From contig NC_066850.1 in NCBI RefSeq assembly GCF_001640805.2, positions 10,202,510-10,266,509 on the forward strand: a DNA stretch of 64,000 bases, written 5' to 3'. Shown here in pieces: positions 26,364-36,325 of this stretch. The translations under genes and the position numbers were made by a program. Numbering within the stretch: the stretch's first letter is position 1; each line of letters starts with the position of its first letter. Origin of the DNA: Lates calcarifer (lineage: Eukaryota; Chordata; Actinopteri; Centropomidae). Below the pieces are notes generated by a model. The model had not been told where the DNA came from. It did no database searches and saw nothing but the letters and a program-made list of their open reading frames with translations.

Positions 26364-26379
26364 AACTAATGAATTAGTT
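26364..26379. promoter_or_regulatory. Homeodomain dimer-like palindrome
   Basis: AACTAATGAATTAGTT has perfect 7-bp arms around a GA centre. It contains TAAT-N2-ATTA, a P2-type paired-class dimer site, and a further TTAATC follows. It is a short motif in AT-rich DNA, so chance is a serious alternative. Confidence 0.25.
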
Positions 26380-27111
26380 AATCAGCATACATATTTGCCT
26401 CATAATGTTAGATTGTGTTAGCTTCAAAACTATTTCTCAGAAAATGGCATAAACAATGTTGACCTCTGTAACAGCCACCAAAACAAAGCTCCATCTGCAG
26501 TCTCAGTTTGCCATATGTTACTTGCCAAGGCAAACAAATAACTTTTTCAAGTTGCACCTTCAAAGGTACACTCATGATAATGTGGATGTTTCTTCAAGAG
26601 TTAGGTATTTATTTTATTTTGGAAATGACCAAAATGTGTTCTTGATTACTGGTTAGATTAGTGATCTTGTTTACATAGTCCTTGATCCGACAGTTCCCGA
26701 TTTAAATGCAGATTTTTAGTTTTAGTCTAGCACAGAATAGTAGGTATCATGTCAAATACTCAGAAACTGCGTGGAGTTTCCAAGTAACTTGGCTCCACAT
26801 TGTCGCTGACCTTCTTGATGCCAGGCTAGGCACAAGTAGACCAGTTGGGCCAGAAAAGAAATGAATAAATGAATGGATGCATGTGAACAAAAATGTGGGG
26901 AATGTTAAGATATATTGTTAGGGCTTTACACAGGGCCGTTTGTTGTTGACTTCTCATGCCTGAAAACTAAAGCTGGCTTTAGGCCCAAGCACTTCTGCAT
27001 TTAATGCCAATAAAGGACCATTTAACACCCACACCTCTATCAGGTCAGGCGCTGTCAGCCCTCTCTGTCTCCATTTGAGTAGTCAAATGAGACCCAATTT
27101 CTTGGCAGATG

Positions 27112-27137
27112 TTTTTTTTTTTTTTTTTTTTTTTTTT
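27112..27137. repeat. Poly-T tract (T26)
   Basis: Twenty-six consecutive T residues. This could be the antisense poly-A tail of an old retroposed copy, but no body or target-site duplication is recognisable. Confidence 0.9.
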
Positions 27138-27650
27138 GCTACTGGTTGTCCTTTGCCTTTGCATCTGCTGCCCCCTCCCTGGGAGAGCTGAGTGCCACAT
27201 CTGGTTGGACTGTGAGTCGAGGGGACGCCAGGCAGCTCCTTTGAGGCAGAGCATTAGCATACACTTACTCTGGGAATGCCCTTGACTAGCTGTCTGAAGA
27301 ATGGGACGTGAGTAGCATCAAATACACCAGCGGGACCTGAGGAGGGGCAGGAATAGTTGGAAAGATGAGACTTTAGAAAAATGAGTGTGAATAAGTGACG
27401 GTGTTGGCTTTTAGAAAGGGAGTCAGACTACAGCATGAATGTCTCATTACCATTATTCATTAATCACATCATGTGATGTTATTAGGCTTTCACAAGGCTC
27501 TTTGTCTTATTTCAAGAAAAACTGACGCCTGAAACGCTCTTTAAACCAAGAATAAGTTTGTTGGTGATGTGTGGAAAGGCAGATCTAATAGTACCTCCAA
27601 TTGATATTTGTTTTCATGGAGCAGAAGGTGTGAGTGGGTGGGGGAAAATG

Positions 27651-27797
27651 TCAGAAAATAGTGAGCTGAGAGATAGAGGGGCTGTGTGCATTTTGCCTGA
27701 CAGAAGAAGAGCAAGCAAGGGAGAGATAGAGAAAGAGAGAAGTCGGGGGAGGGGGCTGGAGTAGGTGGGCGGGAAGAGAGGAGGCGAGTGTCACGGA
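27651..27797 (+). promoter_or_regulatory. Candidate TATA-less promoter region
   Basis: Purine-rich sequence directly upstream of the candidate first exon. It contains a GC box (GGGCGG at 27767-27772, Sp1/KLF type) within TGGGCGGGA. CpG density rises visibly from about 27740 to 27905 compared with the CpG-poor surroundings. No TATA box is seen. The region also begins the long ATG-free interval (27651-28137). The start site cannot be placed exactly; the boundary with the exon is arbitrary, set at the start of the (GA)n tract. Confidence 0.45.
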
Positions 27798-28085
27798 CAG
27801 AGAGAGAGAGAGAGAGGGAGGGAAGGAATAGCGAGCTGCTTGCTTGCCGGGGCTGTTGACTGCGTGTTCGATTGTGTGATCGTGAGTGCTTCTTGAGCCG
27901 TCGTGTGAAATTTAAAAAAAAATAAAAAAAAGGGGGACATTGCTTTTTGAGCCTTTGTTTTTTCTTTTTCTTTTTTTTCTTCCTCTCAAAGTGCCACACC
28001 GAGCTCCCTCAGCGAAAGCAGAACTTATCTGAAACCCTTCCTGGGATTGTGAAGAGGACCCAGGAAAGAGAGCACGTGCTGCCAG
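27798..28085 (+). other. Candidate untranslated first exon with splice donor
   Basis: A likely 5' UTR exon of an unidentified gene read on plus. It begins with a (GA)n tract (27798-27816), continues through CpG-containing sequence (27830-27905), an A-rich and then T/C-rich stretch (27911-27987), and a GC-richer tail. It ends CTGCCAG/GTAAGAG, a near-perfect donor at 28085/28086. There is no ATG in any frame from 27651 to 28137, as expected for a leader under selection against upstream starts. AGCACGTGCT, a perfect E-box palindrome, lies at 28071-28080. Alternative model: the pyrimidine tract 27955-27987 followed by CAAAG forms a 3' splice site. The exon would then be 27992-28085 (94 nt), with one frame open throughout (starting TGC CAC ACC). 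I do not recognise the peptide. A non-coding RNA first exon is also possible. Confidence 0.5.
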
Positions 28086-30633
28086 GTAAGAGATCAAAAA
28101 AAAAAAAAAGAGGAAAAAAAAGGGGGAACATAAGAGAATGGCAGTGTGGAGATGGTGAAAGCATGGCTATACAATCCACTGGTATGAGAGCTCTCATTTG
28201 TGTTGCTTGCTTTGAAAACAATACATGTGATGCCTGGTTGAAATGGATGACACATGCTGCTTTTGAAGTGTGCACATGTCTGTGTGTGTGAGCATGTCAG
28301 CTAACATGGCTCGCAGGACATTGTACTGTATTTGTGATTGGAAGAGTCGTATAGAGGAGGAGGAGGAGGAAGAGAAGGAGCTGGTGTGTCTTTTTGACAG
28401 AAGCTCATCCAGGGGGACAGATGTCAGGAGGGTTTCAGATTTACAATGACAGGGATTACTTAGAAGGAAAAAAAAATCAAAGATTGGATTAATTTAGGAG
28501 AAACTAGAAGGTGCGCAAAAACTCATGGCACTTTTTTTTGTCTCACGTTCTTGTTTTGCTACTGTTCCTTCCCCCGTGAAATAGTATGCTGTTTAATAGT
28601 AGCGCTAGAAATCAGAGTTTATTCAAATATCGTCAGTTTTTCTGAAGTATCTGTGTGACTCATATTTGAAAACTGAAAACTATATTAACACGTTTACATT
28701 CATGTGTGGGACCCGACTGGGATGTGGCTTTTACAGCTGATAGGATCTGTGACAGGCAGGGATAAGCAGACTCCCACGGAGGGTCAGGTGGCAGCAGAGA
28801 AGTCAAGAGAGACAGTTATTCCCCTACGAAACGAGAAAAGCCTTGCTGTATTTAGCAGTTGTATCTATTCAGTATTATGGCATCCTTACCCAGGGCTTGC
28901 TTTCTTTGTCATTTAATGAGAAGTTAGTACAGTAATCGAATCACTGCACTGCCTTCCCTGCTGTTTGTCATTTCCCCTTTGTCATCCCTTATCTCTTCCT
29001 CTCTCCCTCTCTGTCCTCATTATCCCAGATTCAACTGAAATGAACTAGTCCATCTCTCTTCCTTACCGTCCCTCCCTTCATGCACGCACGCACGCTGACA
29101 TACAGTAGACTATTAAACAAAGACAGACCAGAGGGCCAGAGGCTGAACAAAGCTCCTCTGTTCTTAATAACATTCGCACTTTTTTTTTTCTTTCTTCTCT
29201 CATTTAGAAACATGAAAGATATGAAGGTTGGTAGACTGTGGGGCTTCAAATAGCCCCTGTCTATTTGATTCCATTGTCTTGTGCAGGAACAAGCCATGAA
29301 AGCCAACACGCAAGCTTCAGTCTTTTCAGACGCAAAACCAATTCAGTTGGATTTCAGTTCCATTTTGACTCCAATTTTCCATTCCTTTCCAAATCCTTTA
29401 TTCTCCTACAAGGTCCTATAAACCCCATTCACATCCACCATGCCTTTGTGGCTGCTTGGAAAATGGATTTGTACATCCAATAGTGGACCTGAACAATCTG
29501 CTCACCGCTCATATTCATGCCCATTGTTACCATTAGATTTATGTGTAAAATCTGGAGTCATTTGTGCGAGCTATTTGATATAATTCATTCCCTTTGAGAA
29601 CAATTTAATCCCTTTCTTGGAAAATATTGCACACGCTGGCAATGTCATGTGATCGAACAACTGTGTGTGTGTCCATGGTGTGTGACGTGTATCCAGCTGT
29701 GAGATCACCCATTGCATCAATAGTTAATGAACGTCTCTGGCATTCATTCACGCTGCCCATTCACACAGTGTTTTTGTTTATCTAACGGCTGTTCTGCTTT
29801 GAGTGACACGTACTATACTGTACTATACCATTATGAAAACGCTTAAACACAGCTCAGCCTGAGTTGTATCCAGGCAATATGTTGACCTTCACACAACCTT
29901 GCAATGTTACAGTGGGTGATTTGTGAGTTATTAAGGGGTGGCAACATTTGTGAGTAAGGACTTGTCTCATAAATCTAATAAAACAGAAGAGAAGGACGTT
30001 AAAGTGTAATGTGGGAGAGAAAATTATACTTTTATCTTCAAACCTGTTCAGTTTTTTGGGGAAAAATAGAATATGTTTGTTAAGTGTACATGCTTTTCCT
30101 GTATGCTGGTGTTGGTGTGTACAAGAGTTCTGACCAGATCACTCCATACAGGGATGTTACAGCTTTCCTGCCCAGAGCAGGCAGCTCGCTTTCGGTCCAC
30201 TGGATGCAGTCCGCTCTCTCCGTGACTCATTGCCTCATCCACTCTGATTGGCTGGCTTTTCTACTCCGGGGAAAGACAGGATGAGGAAGGGTTGGCCTCT
30301 CATGAGCAGGGATCAGCCGTTCTTTTCACACAACATCCCACTGGATGCACATTCACAATGTTGTCCATCTGAATGTTAAAACACAGGCACGAAGCAGAAC
30401 GTAGAAATAACAGGAAATGGTTTTGATGGCTGAAAGGCAGCACGTCTGCTTTCATCTCTTCACACATTCAACTGGCTGCCGAAGACGTTCACACATTTGG
30501 GCAAAGTAAGAATTACTGAGATCATTCGTTTTGGGACAGGCGATATTCCATCCAGCCCCAACCACAGTCATGTCTTGTAACCATCTAAAGGATGTATTCA
30601 GGCTTCCAGCCTCCCCATCCCTTTGTAGATGAC

Positions 30634-30651
30634 GCTGTCACATGTGACAGC
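30634..30651. promoter_or_regulatory. 18-bp perfect palindrome with E-box and TGACA half-sites
   Basis: GCTGTCACATGTGACAGC reads identically on both strands. It contains a central CACATGTG E-box (USF/MITF-like context GTCACATGTGAC) and two inverted TGACAG half-sites of the MEIS/PKNOX/TGIF (TALE) type. It lies 190 bases upstream of an RE1 motif. Binding is inferred from motif only. Confidence 0.4.
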
Positions 30652-30840
30652 TCTGAAGCAAACAGGGCGTGGAGCTCCCTGCCTGCTGAGACTTTGGCTT
30701 GTTTGCCTCTTACAGACAGACTCGGCTCTGAGACAAAGTCCAAGCTGCTCCAGCCAGCCAGCCAGCAAAAATCTGTTTTGTTTTTTTTGTTTTTTTTTCT
30801 TTATGGGAAGAGCATCTGTGCTCAGGCCATGCAGCGCTGA

Positions 30841-30861
30841 TTCAGAACCATGGACAGCGCT
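30841..30861 (+). promoter_or_regulatory. RE1/NRSE motif (REST binding element)
   Basis: Both halves are intact at canonical spacing: TTCAGAACC, two bases, GGACAGCGC. It differs from the 21-bp consensus at position 6 (A for C, tolerated), the degenerate position 11 and position 21. REST binds this element with CoREST/HDAC complexes and silences neuronal genes in non-neuronal cells. It lies 2.8 kb downstream of the candidate first exon. A lone left half-site TTCAGCACC follows at 30908-30916. A 21-bp match of this quality is very unlikely by chance in 64 kb. Confidence 0.7.
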
Positions 30862-33800
30862 CCTGTACAGAGGGGGAGAGGTGGCAACAAGCAGAGGAGG
30901 GTGAAATTTCAGCACCACCTCTTGTGGAGGCACCAGTAGTCCATAAAATCATAAATGTACTACAGGGCTCACAGTGTCAAAGCAGGGAAAATGATGGCGA
31001 ATACTGCCTTGATGATGATGATGGTGAGGGGAGTGACAGATTTTATATTTTGGCTGCAGAAAGCACAGTCACTAAAGTTCAGGCATAGCAGTGTTTGAAT
31101 ATTTGCCCACCTTAATCTATTTGTGTTTACAAACCAACACTGGCTGTCAGTTGAGTCCACGGGCGACAGTGCTCAGTACTTAACCATGTAACTTGGATAA
31201 ATAATTACAACAGTTGCCAAACTGGCAGAGCTTACAAACAGGGTATGTGCTTTGCCACAGTGCGTAAAAGTCACCGGAGCATAAAATTTCTCAGCGACAC
31301 TTATGATGCTCTGTGCTATAGCTCTGTAGCTTTTTGTCCTTTAATCTGTAGACCCAAAGGCATGTCAGTAAACAAACAAAAACAGTCAGTCAGTGAGGAC
31401 ATGGCAGACTGAGCTATACAACAATAGATATAGATATAGTTTTCTATGTTTGTAAAAATACAACATATCACACTTTGTCAGGGATAGAGTGATAAAGTTT
31501 TAGACTTCTTTCCATTATTTTCACTGGTGTTCAAGAGCGAGACATATGGCATCAAGATATATTTGAAAAGAACCAAAGAAATGGCAAATTAGATCACGGA
31601 AACACACATAAATCTGTAAAACTTTATTGAGAAAGCACCATTTTAACGTCACACCCCAAAAGGAAGCAAAGAAAGGGGGAGTGGAGAATGACAAGAACTT
31701 CTTCAAAGGAAATTACATATAGTTAGTCCGCTCCTAACTGTAGATTCAGCAGTTGTTCCTTGATAACGTCACAGAGTGATGTATTAGTTCTCTTGTTGCA
31801 CTGACAAAAATCACAACCACAAATCTTGACTAGTAAGTTTTTCCTTTTCAAATCGCAGCTCTGTGATTCAGATTTATTGTGTTTAAAGTTTAGTACACTC
31901 ATCAGTATAATAACATTTTCAAAATAACCAGGGCTGTGTGTTCTGTAGCTGGTTGCAAATCACCAGGTTTCATGAATTAATTAGATTTATTTTACATCTT
32001 CTGTTCGATAAGGGTGAACACAGTGAGAGGGTGTGAAATCAGACGTTAAAACTGCTTATTTCTCTAAGGGCTGTTAGATGAAAGCTTGCTGTTGTCTGCT
32101 CTCTGATCTTTGGCAGTAGAGTTCATAGACAATGTTGTACGTAGCCACTCAGCGCCTTTGTGGTTTTATTGATACACTGAGAGAAGCCAGAAACATAAGA
32201 GCCACTTCTGCTCATGCACACGTGTCCACACTAATATGCATACATGAGCTCAGCATGACATTAATTTTGTGCCTTGCCACGTGTTCTCCAAGTACAGCAG
32301 ATCTCCAGCCCTCATGCCCACATACCCTGACTGAAACAATAAAAGCTGCAAGTCTTGCCCTAAGGCTCCTGTCTCACTAGTGGACAGCAAACCACCCGTC
32401 ACTCCCCTATCTCTCTCGATCTTCCTCTCTCTCTTCTGAGGCCCCATACACATGTCCCCTAATTGAGACAGCTAATAACTAACTGGGGTCATTTGTATAT
32501 GTTTGCATTAGCATAATTGAATAGGCATGAGTTAAGTGTTTTCCGCTGGTGTGTTAATAATAAGGTCCGGAAAAAGAAGCAAACACACATGCGGCTGTCT
32601 TTGTTTGGCTCAACGCTGTCATGGACTGGGAGGCATCCATGCGTTCAGTCCCCTCCACTTTGCCCCTGCCTCACTCCTCTTCCTTGCCAACTGTCATTGC
32701 CATAAAAGTAAGGTGTGGCCATTTTTCTCTCCTCTGAGATGTCCTTGTCTCTGTGAGCTGTGTCATGACCAGAGACTAATGAACAGGAAGCGTTCCCAGC
32801 ATGAGAACAGGCAGGAAGTGCTGACGACCACACATACACGTCAGGTTAGACAGCACTCGGACCGTTGGCCCTCCGCAAGTTAATTTTCCTGTGTCAAACA
32901 GACGAGGCTGAGAGGGAGTTCACGCATGTGGTTTTACCCTCTGATCTGACCGCAGAGGCAGGTCAGTTCCTCTTCAAGTGCACTGCCCATTAATAACCTC
33001 TCCTTCTACTAGAGAAACCCTGATGTCAGGCAACAGAAACATTGACGGTGGGAGGTGAGGCACATGATGAGAGAGGTGATGTGAATTGGACTTAAAATGA
33101 AGAAAGGGATGAAGGAAGGAAGGTGAGAGTGGGGGTGGAGCAAGATTATATTTTCCATCTCAGTATGCTGCAACTGTCGCCCTTGTCATCGCACTGTGTA
33201 AATCAGTGTGCTGTCTGCTGCGATCTGAGCGGAAAAGAAGAGCTACTTTTTATCACTACATCTCTGACTCCACAGAAGGCTGCATATTCACCAGAGACCT
33301 CTATTTACAGAGAGGGAGGGGGGCAAAGCTGACAGCAACAAGAAGGTGCAATTTCTTTCAGCCCTCAGTGCACAGGTTACTGAGAGGTAAAAGGAAACTC
33401 AAGAGAAGCACACCTCAAACATATTTAATTGTTGCATAGCAACAACCCACTGGTTTTCAGTAGTTGAAGCACCGAGCAAAGCCGATGGTTTACGTTTGAC
33501 AGAGTGCAACATAAGATGGTGTGAAAAGGAATAAAATGATAGAAATATCTTTTACATTTCTGTATATCTTAAACAAGCTCACAGAGTTGGATTGGTTGAA
33601 CTAATGCTGGATTCATTTATTCTTGTTGTGGTGAGACAATATTATGCTGAAAATATGGGACCTTATCTCTCTGGATTGATGATCTTTGAGCTGAACATCA
33701 GCTTCGAAATCAGTCCTTTAATTTCCTGGTTCAGGAAGGTCATCAGAGAAAAGTCCTGAATATTGATCTAATTACAGCAAAGCTCAAAATGTAGATTATT

Positions 33801-36089
33801 ATATCAATATAGCACTATGTTGAACTTTCACACTAGCACTGTGTAAATTTACATGAATATGAACATGAATTATATGTAATTATATATTAGACCCTAGTCT
33901 TTTTGATCATTGTGGTCATTTCACCTGTTTTAACAATTATACAAGTATACATTTATTAAAATAAGAATTTACATTAGCAGGTGTGATTTAATTGACATAA
34001 TCTCTTAAGCGTATTGTTTACATGTAGATGAAGTAAAGTAACTGTTAACTGACCCTTCGTCTTGGTGAACAAAACCCATTTTCTGACGTTTTTCACCTCT
34101 TCCTCTGTCGTTTGCTGTTGATCAATGTCTTTGATTTTTACCCTGCCAGCCTCGGAAAAAGCAAGGACAAAACACAACCTTTGTGCTCATACTGCAAGTG
34201 TTTTACCAAAATTAGAGTTCCAGCTTTTCTCTTTTTCCATTTACCAGGGTGACCTGGGTGGTGTCACCATCTGTAACCCTTCGGTCAATCCCAGTTTACT
34301 GCAATTAAAGGATCTGTCATGTTAAAAGGCTGACACAGAAAGGAAAAAGCCAGGAGGTTATCTTCAAATCAGGCTTTTTCTCCAAACTCTGTCCTCTGAT
34401 GCATCGACATGCCCTGAAGGTGAACAGGCTGTGGTAAATGGAGGGTAATCGCTGATCTTAGATGTCCACTTGGGAGTATATTATCAGCTACCCCATCGAG
34501 GAGGTCCACTATGGGAGAAACAGATCCCATTACAGATGTGCCTCAGAGGGCTTACAGTTGCAGCACATGGACATGAATGCACACCCATGCAAATGTATTC
34601 GTATACACTGTATTCGTATGCAAAGTTGTTGATTTATGTCTGCGTGATTGTGATGGTGGAGGGAGAAATATGTGGATACATTTCAGAGCTGCTGAGCTCA
34701 GAGGCAAGTGGGTCGTGTAAAAGGATTCAGTGCGAGTTTGAATTCACCTTTTCCCTGCATTCGTTTGTTGAGGACTCGCAGAAAAGCCAGGTTTGAAAAG
34801 CCTGGTAGAATGCAATCAGTGCCTTTGCATTTCCCTTGGAGAAGCGACCCCCTATCCTCTAACACACGCACATTGTGATGAATTTCAGTAAGTGAGGATG
34901 AAGTGAGAGAACTGAGAATAAAATGTTTAGATAGTACAAGAATACTTACTTTAAACTTTTCTTTATCTCTATCTCCTTAATAGCTTCACCTGATTTCACA
35001 TGACCTGCTCTCAGATCAAAGGAGAGATGGAGGTGTGTGTGTGTGTCTGTCTGTATGCGTGTGCGTTGGGAGGAGATATAGCACTGTGCGAGATTACTGT
35101 GATTAACAGCAGCACATTGAGCTCATGCATTATTCATCCATTGTCACTTTCACCTACTGCCAAAAGTCGTGACTGAATTTTTTGGGTTGAACGCGTTGTT
35201 CCTGAAATTTTGAAGCCAAATTAGCGAAATCCACCCTTCCACATTTGAGTCTATTGCCTAAGACCACCTGGGTGTGAAGACTAGTGGCATATCTTGTTAA
35301 ACAGCTTCTTGCCATCATTACAAGTCTGTTTTCTTGGAGTGGAAAGTAAAGTGAAAATCCCAGCATGTTAAGTACCAAAGTTGAGGGGCTCTTTGTTTAC
35401 CAAGTTACTGTTTTACAACAATTAGAACTTATGGAATTAAAGCAATAATATCCTATACATAGTGTGAATGGAGTTTTTCTCTCTCTCTCAGCCCTTCCTC
35501 TCTTGCTCTTTCTCTCTCTATGCCATAACTGTCAGTATAAATAACCTCTCTGGCTCCTGATATGATAAACCCCCAGGAGAAACAAATTACCCAGGATGCA
35601 CAGAGAGAGGGAGAGTGCAGTTCATGCAGAGAAGGAGCTGCTGGATTATGGTGGCTTGAGTCTGACATTCACTGAATACTCTAAGTGCTAATTTACCGTC
35701 TCCACCAATAGTTGCTGCTTGGTCCGGGTTTACCCTTGGGACTAAAATGTCTTAAGGGACTGAGTGCAGGGGCCAAGATAACCTCTTTTGGTTACAGCTC
35801 ACTAATAAGTTGGTTACTGTGTGCAATGCCAGACTGGTATTTTGCATTTTTAGGTATTTTGCATTTTGTTGCATCATCCCACACTGTATAATTTAAAAGC
35901 TGTGCTGATTGTTGTTACAAGTGCATCTTTATCTAGTTTCTTCTTTTGTCTATGTCTGTATGTGTATATGTGTATCTCTGCGTGTGTGTGTGTATTTATA
36001 TATAATTTAGATACATGTAGATACATGTATCCTGATTACTCTTTATATTGCTCATTTTATGAATGATCACTCAGGACCTCAGTTATTGT

Positions 36090-36325
36090 TGAAACAATAA
36101 CAATTAATAAATAGTCTTGGTCATAAAAACATGCCGAACATTTACTGGTTTCTTCTTAATTTAAAATTGAAGATCTTTGGGATTTGGATTTTTGCTCAGA
36201 CAAACATTTTTAAAATCTTTGGCTTTGGAAAATTGCTGTTTTCACTATTTTCTGATGTTATATAGACCAAACACTTAACCTTTTATTCATTAAAATAATC
36301 ATCTGATTAAGTGATTAAAAAGATG
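36090..36325 (+). repeat. Dispersed repeat family A, copy 2
   Basis: Same motif order as copy 1. It has 'CATTTACTGGTTTCTTCTTA', then 'GATCTTTGGGATTTGGATTT', 'GCTCAGACAAACATTTT', 'TTTGGAAAATTGCTGTTTTC', 'ACTATTTTCTGATGTTATAT' and 'AGACCAAACACTTAACC'. It ends in 'AAAATAATCATCTGATTAAG'. This copy keeps the 3' half that copy 1 has lost. Non-coding. Confidence 0.7.

Larger units (their letters stand above)
21451..27111. other. No gene seen; long non-coding stretch
   Basis: It holds (GA)n at 22265-22337, (GT)n at 25247-25271 and a GT-rich patch at 22040-22120. It also has a short (CA)n at 26164-26175 and a homeodomain-type inverted repeat at 26364-26379. Open frames of up to 104 codons (plus, 21913-22227) and 101 codons (plus, 23638-23943) are not recognisable, and each is opposed by a frame of similar size on the other strand. 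Confidence 0.65.
28086..36089 (+). other. Presumed first intron, part 1; no coding exon seen
   Basis: Sequence after the candidate donor. It begins with A-rich low-complexity DNA (28095-28125) and has a GGA-rich patch near 28350-28380. It contains the regulatory-looking block at 30.6-30.95 kb, a (GT)n at 35033-35047 and a CT-rich run at 35475-35520. No further exon is convincing. The intron assignment depends wholly on the first-exon model. Confidence 0.45.

Noticed and set aside
27541..27999. 152-codon open stretch on the minus strand
   Set aside because: It is driven by the complement of A/T and GA low-complexity tracts (Lys-, Phe- and Ser-Leu-rich runs) and lies antisense to the promoter/exon candidate.
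28970..28995. CCTTTGTCATCC, 12-base match to miR-204/211
   Set aside because: The rest of the mature sequence differs and no hairpin partner is present nearby.
30908..30930. Second RE1 or CTCF site right after the first RE1
   Set aside because: Only the left RE1 half-site is present, and the CTCF-like CCACAAGAGGTGG misses key positions.
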